From Flaveria trinervia (lineage: Eukaryota > Streptophyta > Magnoliopsida > Asterales > Asteraceae), in contig CM046451.1 in assembly GCA_025506515.1 (NCBI GenBank), positions 44,922,641 to 44,986,640 on the forward strand: a stretch of DNA of 64,000 bases. Direction: 5' to 3'. How positions within the stretch are numbered: position 1 is the stretch's first letter; each line of letters opens with the position of its first letter. The notes under the pieces were generated by a model. It made no database searches. It was not told the origin of the DNA and was given only the letters and a program-made list of their open reading frames with translations. This document shows positions 11,512 through 21,719 of this stretch, in pieces. The position numbers and the translations under genes were made by a program.

Positions 11512-11782
11512 GTTCAATCGTGCGATTGAACCATACGACTGAGCTCTGTCGGTTGATTTACTATGCGACTGAATTCAATCGGGTGACTTAGCATGCGACT
11601 GAGTTCAGTCGGGCGACTGAGTTCAGTCGGGCGACTGATCCTACGACTGAGTTCGATCGGGCGACTGATCCTGCGACTGATTTCAGTCGGGTGACTGAGC
11701 TCATATGCCTTGTTCATTCGACGCCGACTGAGTCATTCGCCCAGTTGAATCGTGCGATTGAAGTTCATTCGGAGTGACGAGT
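11512..11782. repeat. CpG motif array 2 of element E, between internal TATA box and ORF3
   Basis: About fifteen degenerate copies of a near-palindrome, clearest as TCAGTCGGGCGACTGA (7-bp arms CAGTCG-type around a 2-bp centre). Two copies with their flanks form an 18-bp tandem. CpG is dense here while the surrounding sequence is AT-rich and CpG-poor. The array ends about 80 bp before the ORF3 start in the sense direction. Confidence 0.85.
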
Positions 11783-12164
11783 CACATACTTCTCTGTTCG
11801 ACACAGTTATCCTGAATCTAAGTCAATACTTGCAATTAAATGTTATGTTTAGTTTTTTTAGACTCGTAGGATTGTTATGGCTGTTGTATGCCTTTCATTT
11901 TACCCAATTTTGACTTTTATTTGGTCTGTGTGTAAGTTAACTCTATTTTCTTGATTTTAAACGATTTAGCCCAGTTAGGGTTTGTTTTCACCATGCATTT
12001 ACTATGATTTGGATCACAAATGACCTATAGATGAAGTACAAACTCGTCAGTAGCTAAGTGGTGAGGAGTAATCGATCTAATCGGATTTGGGCAGAGTAAC
12101 AGGTACTATTGGGTGATTTTAGGGCGATTGAGGAGTGATGAACATATGCGACCGACTTTAGCAC

Positions 12165-12172
12165 TATTTATA
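12165..12172 (-). promoter_or_regulatory. Internal TATA box upstream of ORF3 in E
   Basis: TATAAATA on the minus strand, directly downstream of motif array 12180-12450 and about 730 bp before the ORF3 start. Element A has TATAAATA at the same relative place (32660-32667). It resembles the array-plus-TATA layout of the LTR. Confidence 0.55.
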
Positions 12173-12179
12173 CTGAATC

Positions 12180-12450
12180 TGGTTTTAATCAGGCGACTAG
12201 ATCCATTCGCTCTTTTCATTTGTGCGATTGGATCTTAGTCGTGCGATTGGCTTAGTTGGTTACATTCAGTCGGGCGACTAACTCATTCGGCAACTACATT
12301 CTGGCGATTTGCTCATTTTTGTAAGCCAGTCATGTGAATGGTTCATACTCATGCTCCATTCGGTTGACTGGTTCATAAGTATGGTCCAATCGTACGACTG
12401 GTCCATAGTCATGTTCCAGTCATGGGAATTGCTCCTACTTATGATTTTGA
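12180..12450. repeat. CpG motif array 1 of element E, upstream of internal TATA box
   Basis: Degenerate copies of the family motif (TCGTGCGATTGG, TCGTACGACTGG, TCGGTTGACTGG and similar) mixed with ATTCG/CATGG words. Matches array 1 of element A (32380-32650) in position and type. Confidence 0.8.
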
Positions 12451-12509
12451 CTTTATGACCATTCAATCATTTATTCCTTTTTCTTATTGATACAACATTT
12501 TGACCATTC

Positions 12510-12612
12510 GATCATCACAGACTTGACCAGTTTAACTTCGAAAACCTTTGATCACCTCAGACATGATCCTTTTAATCTTAGAAAAACCTGTCTGGTCACT
12601 TCAGATATGACC
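12510..12612 (-). repeat. Three 19-nt palindromes of element E
   Basis: Copies at 12510-12528, 12550-12568 and 12594-12612, about 40 bp apart. In the sense direction each has 6-nt arms (GGTCAA/ATGATC, GATCAT/GTGATC, GGTCAT/GTGACC) around a 7-nt centre related to GTCTGAG. Arms differ between copies but mostly keep pairing (with G-T pairs; one mismatch in the first copy). Same element as 32166-32297 in A. Confidence 0.7.
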
Positions 12613-13195
12613 CTTTTTGTGATTTAGATCCCAGATAGAATTCCAGTGCATAGTCCAAGGTTTAACAACTAAACTGACAAAAGTAAACAAAAGAAACAAC
12701 TAGAACTAAAAGACAAAATTAAAACATATTTTTGTAATTTTTGTGTGAGGTGGAAATCCTAAGATAGATATCTAACAAATTTATTTCTCAAACTACCAGC
12801 TTCAAGTTATTTTGACCATAAGTGGAACTATTCATTATGGAATCATACAGGTAATTCAAATCATTCGGGACATGTCATCAAAACTTTTGATGCTCGATTC
12901 TTTTTTTGATTGAGAGTCATTAGTAAGTCTAGGAAATCATACTAGTACCATAAGATGCATGCAGTGGTGTTGACTTTAAAGACTTGCAGCCATGATGATT
13001 GTCAGTATACTTATCCTCTTAAAACCATACACTGACTTTTGACACAAATTGGCGATGATTTAAGGTTTAATTATTTCAAAAATCATTTGTGGATCCCACT
13101 CTTATATGGTAATCAACATTCCTCATGAGATTTTGAGTGGTCTACAGGTAGTATTCAAGAAGAAACTATTCTAGAGCTTTCAAAGAGATGCAAAG

Positions 13196-13227
13196 CCTCA
13201 GGTCAGTGCCACCGCACAATAGAGAGG
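13196..13227 (-). repeat. 32-nt hairpin element, E copy 1
   Basis: Sense strand: outer arms CCTC and GAGG, 6-nt strands TCTATT and TGACCT, inner arms GTGC and GCAC, loop GGTG. Same length and layout as copies in A and B. It lies just left of the C insertion; its partner copy is at 58720-58751. Confidence 0.75.
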
Positions 13228-13270
13228 CGCAAACACCAATAAATTGTACAATATTTTGGTTATGCTTATC

Positions 13271-13998
13271 TGACTGGGGTTGAGTAAGAATGAGATTCTT
13301 ACTATGAATTGAATATGGTAATCAAGTCAGTGATTGAATGGCGGAAACAAACAATCATAGAACATTCAATGCAAGAAAACTACTCATAAATGCTTTTGTG
13401 TTGTATATATGAAAGTTGATAAATTACAGAGTATAATTACAGCAAAAATTCTCTATCTATCAGCCGTCCCCTCATGTATGAGGTATTTATTCTATTTATA
13501 GGCAGACAAGATGCCTTTTACAAAATGACTAAACTACCCCTGACCTATTACATCGTAACTAGTCTAAGTCTTCATCCGCATCTTTGCTTCTTCATCCGCA
13601 TCTTTGCTTGTTCATCCGCATTGACAAATGCGTATGAGTTAACTTGATCAACATTTCTTCACTTGATCATCCGCATTAGTATGTTGGTCATCCGCATTGG
13701 TTAATGCGGATGAACAAATACTTATGCGCATTTGTTCGGCCATCCGCATTTGTCAAATGCGGATAAGCAAAGTCTTGTCCGCATTAACTTTTAGTCATCC
13801 GCATTAGTCAATGCGGAAGAGTAAATACTTATACGCATTAGCATTATGTCCTCCGCATTGGCAAATGCGGAAGACAACACTTTTTCTTTTCCTTAGCAGA
13901 ATTTCATCCACATTTCTTCTTGGACTTGAGGGATTTCAGTAGAGCAATCATCAAATCACCCATTGTGTTAGCATGTATGATCCTTTCAGGGTGCAACA
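13271..13998 (-). mobile_element. 3' LTR of element C
   Basis: 728 bp, TG...CA, matched to 58010-58715. A TATA box (13493-13500, TATAAATA in sense) lies just downstream of the motif array 13570-13880. The array has inverted words such as ATCCGCATTTG and CAAATGCGGAT, which at 13742-13764 form 11-bp perfect arms around one base. Compared with the 5' LTR it has one extra CATCCGCATCTTTGCTT-type unit near 13573-13610. Confidence 0.95.
13570..13880. repeat. CCGCATTTG/CAAATGCGG inverted-motif array in C 3' LTR
   Basis: About twelve CCGCATT or AATGCGG words in both orientations, many paired head-to-head as palindromes with 9-11-bp arms (13742-13764 is the clearest). Confined to U3, directly upstream of the TATA box in the sense direction. 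Confidence 0.85.
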
Positions 13999-14010
13999 AT
14001 ACTCCCCCTA
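13999..14010 (-). promoter_or_regulatory. Polypurine tract of element C
   Basis: ATACTCCCCCTA on the plus strand (sense TAGGGGGAGTAT), directly adjoining the 3' LTR. Confidence 0.85.
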
Positions 14011-16800
14011 AGGATTATACAACCTAGTTTTCCTCAATGTTTGGGAGGTGATTGATGTTGTGATGATTCTGCTGGATCTTCTGGTGGTGTAAAATGTGCT
14101 GCTTGTCTTGGATCCAAAATTGCCTTGGATCATGTTTACAAAATCTTGAGCATTTGACATTTTGTCCTTGCTTAGTACATGAATCTTCATTCAGCTCATA
14201 TCATGAATGGCTTCAAGTGGTAGCTTCTTTAGAGAAATTGGTTCCCAAATAGACATTGTTGATAGCCTATCCCTGTGAATCAAGAGAGAACCATCTACAT
14301 TACCTTCAAGTTTGACAATGTTGCCCAACTGTAAAGGTGTCTTCTTCTTCTTCCTTTTCTCCCTCTTAGCACTAATCTAATCATATGCCATCTTCAATAT
14401 GTGATACACTTTAGAAAGAAATGTAGATCTTCTTGACCCAATTTGTTTGATATCTCTCTGAAGTGACTTGTGTATATGTATTGAATGTATGATTGATCTA
14501 GTACTCTCACTTCATAGCCATTGAATAATCTGATTTTAGCACCTTCATTGCCTTCCCACTTCTTCTCAATCACCAATTCATAGGTCTTCTCATCATAATA
14601 AACATTTGAAATTGGTGTTGAGGAATGTATACCAGCTACCATTTTTCTTTTCAATGATTCAGTAGGTTTCACTCTAAGTTCAGGAAACACTACTTCTTCA
14701 GCTGGTTTTATATGTTTCATTTCCAGAGGGTTCTTGAATGTTTTGTCTTTGATCATACATGTTGCTTTCAAAGAATTGAAGTTGTTGGTTCTCTTGAACA
14801 TTTTGAGTATTCCTTCAAATTCATATCCTCTAAACATGGCATTATGGTTGATCAACTCTAGATTAGCTAGTTCTTTCAGATCATGAATCTCAAGTGCATT
14901 ACCAGAGTAGAGTACTCTGTAAAAAAATTGCACTAGACCAGAGATCCTTTTAACCATAAACATATTCCATGAACTATCATACTTCCAGACAATAATTTTC
15001 TGGTATGTTTTGCCTTTTGGAGTAGATACTCCTCTGATCATCTCAGCAGTGGTCAACCCTTCCTGAAGTTTCAGTTGGGAGGGTTCAGCAAACCACTCTG
15101 GATATTTATGAATAACAGGTGCAAGATAGTCTTGATCTTTATGAGTAAGATTCATGTCATGTGCAAAAACTCTTGATCTTGGCTTCTTATTGAGCACTTC
15201 TTCTGCTAACTTCTTTAACTTTTCTTTCTTATCATTTATCAACCTAAGTGTTGCAGCAGTGAATTAGTCTTCATGTTTGCCAATTTTCTTTTAGTGAAGC
15301 CTTGACTAGTGAGGTAATCCTTCATTTCCTTATCTCTCATACTATAAGGATCAGGAAATAGTGGTTCATCAGTTGGGGATGATTTCTTCACTGAAGACAG
15401 CTTGGGTAGACAACCTTTCTTGGCAATGGTTTTTAATACCCAGTTGGTTTCTTCATAGAAGACTCGTATGCATTGGAGCATCTTTGGTGATTGCTTTTTC
15501 ATATTCTATTTCAATATTTGGATCAAGCAGCCTTTTCACTTTATCTTCCTCTTCTTTCATTCTTTTATATGTCATTCAAATACTTCATCTGGATCATACC
15601 CTTGATTGATCAGAAACATAGCTTTGATCATTAAGTCATCAGTTTGGGCTTTGGACACCATTTCTTCCACTGCATGTTCTGTTTTCATAGGACTGGCCAT
15701 ATGAACATCCTTTTCAGCATCATATTCACCAGCTATCTCTCCCTCTTCTAGATCAATGATAATAGATTGTTTCTTTAACTAAGCTTCAGCCTGCTCATGT
15801 TCTTCCAGAAATTCAACAATAGTAGCTAGGCTTCTTGGATCATCTTTCTTCTTCATAACACTTTCTTCTTCAATGACTGGACTTTTACCCTTAGCTTTTT
15901 CAGCTAGATATTTTCTTTTTCTTGAATATGTTTGAAGTTGTGGACTTGAAGTTTCACCCTTTTCAATCACTTCAGACATTTTCTTGGGTGGGGTTTGTTC
16001 TTGATCATTCACTTTTATTTCCTCCTTTTCCTTTTCTGTTTCTTTTTCTTTTTCTCTTTCTTTTTCACACATTTCTCTTATCTTTTCCTTTTGTTCTTTA
16101 GTTAATGACACTGCAGGGACAATCTGCATGCTTAGCTCTTTCTCCAAAGGAACTGGAGATTTGGGGATGAATACAATAGGATCATAATCAGTTCTTTGAT
16201 TGTTTATAAAATCCCAAAAGTCATCATCTACACTAAATTCTTCAGATGTGAAGCTGTCTAAAGCAATAAAAAGTTCCTCAAATTCAGCTTTCTCAGTGTG
16301 AGCAGCCTAGGTTTTTCCAGAGTATATCACCATCTCTAGACTTTGTTCCACATGCTTTGTTTGACTTGTATCACCTTCTTGTTTTTCATTGTCAGAAACA
16401 GACTTGTTATCATCACTTTCATCCTTTTCTTGTTCTTCATCATCAACCTTTTCTTGTTCATCTTTCTTATCATCATGCACTTTACTTCTTTGAATCCTAA
16501 TTATCAGCTCAAGTTCAGAGACCCCTTTGTTTTTGCTATCAATTTCTTTTTCAAGATTAGAGATGGTTTCAGCTTATTCATCTATAATGTTCTCTTGTTC
16601 TTCCATTGCTATTGTTTGAATTGCAAGAGTGTCAACATGTCCACTGACTTACTCTCTTGAATGATTAAGTGTAGCATTTAAAGTTTCAATTCCCTTTTCT
16701 TTCTCCTTCATTTCAGCTTTAAGTTTTTCTTTGAGATCTTTCAGCTCCTGCTCCTTTTCATCAAGCTCTAGAATTCAATCATCAATTATTCTAGCCCTCC
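14011..16800 (-). pseudogene. Element C ORF3, C-terminal part
   Basis: Continues the coiled coil cut by element B at 16800. Order in sense: heptad-rich helix (16760-16680), acidic linker, a Lys/Glu helix with EKEREKEKETEKEKEE near 16070-16020, a basic segment (about 15930-15890), then the conserved C-terminal domain in two overlapping frames (15502-15239 and 15242-14394). That domain has IIVWKYDSSWNMFMVKR and ELANLELIN, the counterpart of NVYAVKREK...LNQLAKSNLL in A. A last segment reaches about 14190. At least five stops or frameshifts break it. The region to 14010 is weakly coding. The N-terminal part is at 41809-43147. Confidence 0.7.
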
Positions 16801-17304
16801 TGTTGGTCCATGTGATCGAAAAACAGTGCAAATGATATGAAGAATCGTTCAATAATCAACAATATGTTAAACAATAATAACAAAGAGGATTGATCACAAT
16901 GCTAACTCATTCATAATAAGACTATGATCAATAACAATAAACAACAAAAGCACAAGGATAATTCTTTATATTAACTCCTTTGAAATTATGACTTGCAACA
17001 AGGTTAATCGATTAGGGTTTTTGCAAGCTCATCCACAATGTAAATTAACAAGAGTATATATAGCAGTCTTAGTTTCGCTAGCGAAACTCGCCTGCCAAAA
17101 CTATAGATTCGCCTGACAAAACATCAAATTCGCCAAGTAAACAAAACAACAAACTGTGAGCGAACTTATAGTTTCGCTCACAGTTTCGCTAGACTGCTAA
17201 CATACACAAATCTAAGTACATACAAAAGGAAACTAACAAAAGACCTATTACAAGAAAAGTAAACAATCTAAACTAAGGTGAGTCCAACCTATGCATGAAC
17301 TTCA
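16801..17304 (-). mobile_element. 3' LTR of element B
   Basis: 504 bp, plus-strand start TGTTGGTCC and end ACTTCA, matched to 41292-41808. TATA box TATATATA at 17055-17062. Upstream of it in sense lies a motif array (17070-17200) of TTTCGC/GCGAAA words. It contains a perfect 18-bp palindrome at 17071-17088 that the 5' LTR copy lacks. Confidence 0.95.
17070..17200. repeat. TTTCGC/GCGAAA motif array in B 3' LTR
   Basis: About eight TTCGC or GCGAA words in both orientations in 130 bp, including AGTTTCGCTAGCGAAACT, a perfect palindrome (17071-17088). Confidence 0.85.
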
Positions 17305-17316
17305 ATACTCCCCCTA
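17305..17316 (-). promoter_or_regulatory. Polypurine tract of element B
   Basis: ATACTCCCCCTA on the plus strand, identical to that of element C, adjoining the LTR end. Confidence 0.85.
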
Positions 17317-17334
17317 GGTTGGAACTCACCGTCT

Positions 17335-19893
17335 TCACTCATCTTGATTTATCTTGTCAGCTCCAGTTTCCTCTGCTGCATTTGAATTGTCTACGTTACC
17401 TCCTGCCGCTACCTCCTTAGAAGCTTCAGCATAGGATTCTCCATGGTCTCTTCCTGCTTCACTAGCTCCTTCAGGATGACCACTAGCCCTCTCAAATTGC
17501 TTGGTCAAATCTTGAACATCCATGTTAAGGTCATCTTGAGCTCTTACCCTTTCAACTAGCCACTTCACCTCAGACCTCACTCCTCTAATCTTGTTGGCAA
17601 CATTCATAAACAAACTAGCTTCTTTTCGAGTCTCTTCTCCAGCTCCAGCCTTTATGTGATTCTCACATAACACCAATAGATCTTCATCACAGAAACTGAA
17701 CAACTCCATAGGATCAAAGACCTTAAACTCTTTGCCATTCTTTACTCTAATCACTGCATATCCCGTGTTGTTATCATAAAACCATTTCTAGAATTCCTGT
17801 AATTGTTGGGGAAGGGGATCAGCCAATCTCACTCTGTTTACAGTCTTTGGTGGTTTAACCCTCAAGACAATTCTTCCCTTTCCCGTTTCCCAATCTTTAT
17901 CATTCTTTGACCTCTTCCTTTCTACTCCATACACACAAAAGACTTAAAGTTGTCATTAAGCCCGTTTTTATCTATTTTTCCAGAAGAGTGGCTCTTTCAC
18001 TCAGATGTGCATTAAGAAATGGTAGAGCTGCCAATCATCTTAGATCCCATTTTGGCAAGGTCTTAAAAGCTTTCCTCTTATGCATGTAACTGATACTACC
18101 TCCCCTTGTCTTAATCATGAACATCGTTAGGCTGGAGTTATAGCACCAGCTTATAATCTTCTTGTCAGCCTCCTTCTTGCTCAGCTCCTTCATATGTTGG
18201 AAAAAAGGAGTAATTTCTTCTGGCTCCTTCTCTTTTATAAACCAATCATTTTATCCATCTCAAACACGTCTACAACATCCTCTCCCTTCTTAGCTACATA
18301 GATCAATGGTCGCTCATCAACTTCATAGAACTCAGGTTCCGAATCATAGTCAACAAGTTGTTTATCATCTTCTTCCTCATCAACTAATCCCTTTCCTTTC
18401 TCAGAAGCTTCTTTAGCGGTTTTCATTATAATCAATTCTTCACCAACTAGATCCTTCTTAAAGTCAAATTGCATATTAACAAACCCAGCTTCTATAATGT
18501 CCTCCTTATTTTCTCTTCCAACATCCTTTTCTCTAGCTTCACAATCTCCAACATCAGTGGTTGCTGCACCAGATGTGCCCTCTGCTGCCTTGGATGAAGT
18601 TCCCACATTCAGAAATAGGTACTTTGATATGTCAGTCAGATCATCTAACTTAGATTGAGTTAGTTGATCAGGCATGTCGGCTGTAGCTTTCAGAAGGGTA
18701 ATCTCTACAAATAACTTTTTCAGCAATCGGTTTTGATCAACAAGCATCTTTTGCATACCTTTTATCACTTCATCCTTTTGCTTTTCTCTGATTTCTTGGT
18801 TTGTGAGTTTGGTCTTGATCATACGCAATTCATTTGCTAAGGAAGTATTCAGATTTTGAATCATATCTTCATCAAGGTTTCCTCTTTCCTCTCTTCTTTT
18901 GGTGAATCCTTCATGTCTTTGTTTGGATCGTCTCTCAGGTTCAACATTATCGGCTTTCTTCTTCAACCTTCTTTCTTTTTCAACTCTTATTTCTTCAGCC
19001 TGTTCAGCAATGAATTCCTCAAAGTCATAATCTTTCTCCTTGGCATATCTTTTTCTTTTCTTTGTGGCTTCAATTTGCTGTACTCTAGTTTCTTCAGCCC
19101 TTTTGTTTTTAGATTCATCCACTCGTTTAATATAGCTCCAACGTTCTGGAGGATACATCTTTTCCCAAAGATGGGTGATCATTCCACTGAAATCGTGGCG
19201 AATAGCACCACAATCAGCAAAAATGCGAGGATTCATTTGTACCACCCTCCTTATCTCTCCATGTTTTGGTACATCAGGTATAAGATTGTCAAATATCATC
19301 TGAAGAAAACGAGGATATAACAGCCACTTGTCTTTCTTCAAGGCCATCACGTTCTCAGCCATGCAAGCAAAAATTAGTTTAGCAATATTGGCCTTCTCTC
19401 CTTTACAACATAGAAATATTAGACCGTCTGATCCACCTTTACGGTGATCAAGACACATGTTAAAAACATGAGCAATGTATCTCCACTCCTTAGACAGAAA
19501 TGACTTCTTGATCTCCTTACGAGAACCAAAAGCTGGTCCCTCATATCTCATTCTTCTGAAGGCTTGGAACACCTCGGAATCTGTCATAGTGACTTCATCT
19601 CCACAATCATCATCTAGTCTCAATATGCTTGATATAGTCTCAGCAGTGATGATCACTTCTTGATCAATGACTTTAGCAGTAATCCTCTGTAAATTTCCTC
19701 GAGTGTCATACTCTGCAGATCGCTAGAAGTCTCTGATAAGAAGATCATAAATGGTAGTATTATGAGATATAGCATGGGCTATGGGTGATCTTTGTAGCCA
19801 TCTGATACAATCTCTAAATCCAGCAGCCTTTGGAAGTGTATCATCCAGAATAGCGGTAATAGTGTTCCGCTCATCGAACTTTAGATTAGCCAT
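17335..19893 (-). pseudogene. Element B ORF3, nearly full length
   Basis: Starts at ATG 19893-19891 (MANLKF). The N-terminal domain reads through RDF, one TAG stop (about 19722) where the family has Trp, to the long open stretch 19656-18235 (473 codons). Landmarks: KEWRYIAHVFN, LLYPRFLQ (about 19323-19299), a charged helix (about 19130-18890), a predicted coiled coil (about 18870-18690) and an acidic linker. A frameshift near 18240 leads into the C-terminal domain (IISWCYNSSLTMFMIK, about 18140-18080) and then 17754-17335, a Glu/Ala-rich end. Stops lie near 18042, 17970 and 17792. The ORF ends about 20 bp before the polypurine tract. No signal peptide or membrane segment is seen. Function unknown. 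Confidence 0.8.
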
Positions 19894-19974
19894 GATATCC
19901 TAAAGAAGAGTTCAGATAAGTTGAATAAGAAATTAAAGAGATAAGAAAACAATACGAGAAAAATAAATAAGGGT

Positions 19975-20545
19975 AAATTCGCTACCAGTTTCGGCAAGCG
20001 AAAAACTAGTTTCACAAAGTAAAACATATCAATTTCGCTGCCCAATAAAGATAATATTGACCAGGCGAAACTGTACAAGCTTATGTTCAAATCCGGCAAA
20101 ACTAAAAATAAGTCGAAACTGTTAGATTTGCATGGACAACATAACCTCACGGTTTTGCTGAAAAGTGAAGAACTTTCGTTCAGTTTCACAGGATAATCAG
20201 TAGTTTCGCTGGTTGAACAGCGAAGACACCGAAGAGTCAAACTTAAATTGCCTTAGAATGAGTTAATATTAATATGATTAGAAGACCGTCCTATGATCGA
20301 AAATCACTGGCGAACAAGAAACAACACACAATCAGCAAGAATCAGTACAGAAATGCAAAATCGCCAAGTTAGGTTACGAACAAACTCAAAAAACAGCACA
20401 AGTTGTTTGTGCGAAAATGAATGAATAATTTCGCAAAAACGAGTTTTATAGCATATAGTTTTGCATAAGGCGAAACTATAGATTTGCCTGATGAATCTAC
20501 AGTTTCGCCAAGAAAAGTTGCAATTTCGCAAAGAAATCTACAGAT
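19975..20545. repeat. TTTCGC/GCGAAA motif array upstream of ORF3 in B
   Basis: More than fifteen TTCGC/GCGAA-type words in both orientations, on both sides of a TATA box at 20443-20450. Same motif as in the LTR and leader of B, absent from the coding regions in between. Confidence 0.85.
20443..20450 (-). promoter_or_regulatory. Candidate internal TATA box upstream of ORF3 in B
   Basis: TATAAAAC on the minus strand inside the motif array, about 550 bp before the ORF3 start. Layout (array, TATA, array, ORF3) agrees with A and E. AT-rich sequence makes a chance TATA possible. Confidence 0.45.
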
Positions 20546-21034
20546 AAAAATTGATGAGCAATCCGAGCTTTTTTTTAATAAAGATAATTAACTTCAAACA
20601 CAGAGATCTAAATCAATCATAGATCACATCTTCTAGATATACATGAACACAAAGATGATTTTAAATCATCGACCGACAATGAGATCATACCGATAACTAG
20701 ATCTCATAACAATCTGCAAAGGAACTGTTGAAATTCATGAGCTGATCAATAACGATTGTTGATATAGTTGTCCACTTAAACCCATGCCTTATCCTTTTTC
20801 AACAAACAACATATGATTTGTTTAGGTTTGATTAGATGCTTTAGAAAGTTAGGACCCCACAATCACTTGGCAAAAACCCTCACCCAACCTCAGGATTTCG
20901 TGAATTTTGTAACGATCTTTATAGAGTAAGGCTTGTGCATTAGTGTGCAAGTAGTGATTATCAACAGAATATTGCATTCTGTGATGAATTCATCATTAGA
21001 TGATTTGACACAACTTAGATTAAAATGGTGAGAT

Positions 21035-21166
21035 GTCCAGGTCTACACTCACGAATAACAAAGGAGATGACCATTTAATCATGTGCCGATGAAAGCTCCA
21101 GGTCAGTACTACCGTACAGGACAGGAGATCATCACTCCAGGTCAGTACTTCCATACAACAGAGGAG
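21035..21166 (-). repeat. Three 32-nt hairpin elements of B
   Basis: Copies at 21035-21066, 21096-21127 and 21135-21166, each exactly 32 nt. In sense, copies 2 and 3 have outer arms CTCC/GGAG, inner arms GTAC/GTAC and GTAT/GTAC, loops GGTA and GGAA, and the strand TGACCT. Copy 1 is decayed (outer arm GGAC, one inner mismatch). The layout equals that in A and E, where outer arms are CCTC/GAGG and inner arms GTGC/GCAC. Confidence 0.8.
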
Positions 21167-21643
21167 ATTAGCACAAACACAAGACACATAAATACACCAA
21201 ACATGACTCAAAGATATGGCTTATATGATTTGTATCATGGTAGGTGAAAGATCAATTCTCAATCCAATTTTTTTCAGGACTCAGTTTTGGTGCAGGCCAA
21301 AATGATTGCATAAATCCAGATGTCTTTAAGCATGATGTTTTAATTTAAATCATTTTCCTGCTGTATACTTTATTCTTGAGGCTGAGCCTATCAAGCATAT
21401 CGTTAAAGAATCTGTTTGATTGTCTTGGCTTAAAAAAAATAAGATGTGAAACACATACCAACATGAGTTACTATCATTTCTCATTTTAGCACTAGTCATG
21501 CATAAAGAAATATATCCAGAAGATATAAAATCATTTGTCGTTATGTTAAATTCCGAACTCGGGTTATGAAGTTACTCCCCTAAAATTTTATTTTCAAAGG
21601 ATATAAATTTAGTTAAATTGTTAAAATCATTTAGTATTGATTT

Positions 21644-21650
<7 letters not shown>

Positions 21651-21678
<28 letters not shown>
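21651..21678. repeat. (TA)n microsatellite
   Basis: Fourteen uninterrupted AT units near the end of B pol. Confidence 0.9.
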
Positions 21679-21681
<3 letters not shown>

Positions 21682-21719
21682 ATTATTTATTTATTTATTA
21701 TTGAATTTAAAGAAGGTTT

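Larger units (their letters stand above)
20546..21719 (-). other. Non-coding spacer between pol and ORF3 of B
   Basis: No credible ORF. It holds three 32-nt hairpin elements (21035-21166) and a TA microsatellite. The rest is AT-rich without recognisable signals. Confidence 0.6.

Noticed and set aside
11514..11717. 67-codon minus-strand ORF with a repeated RPTELS-type peptide
   Set aside because: It lies wholly in the CpG motif array of E. The 18-bp unit is a multiple of three, so the array stays open by chance; other copies of the array are not open and the ORF is not conserved in A.
13570..13880. Array of short repeats resembling a CRISPR
   Set aside because: Repeats are about 10 bp, degenerate, in both orientations and irregularly spaced, in a plant retrotransposon LTR.
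18235..19656. Envelope-like protein in B
   Set aside because: No signal peptide, no hydrophobic membrane segment and no cysteine pattern; composition is charged and coiled.
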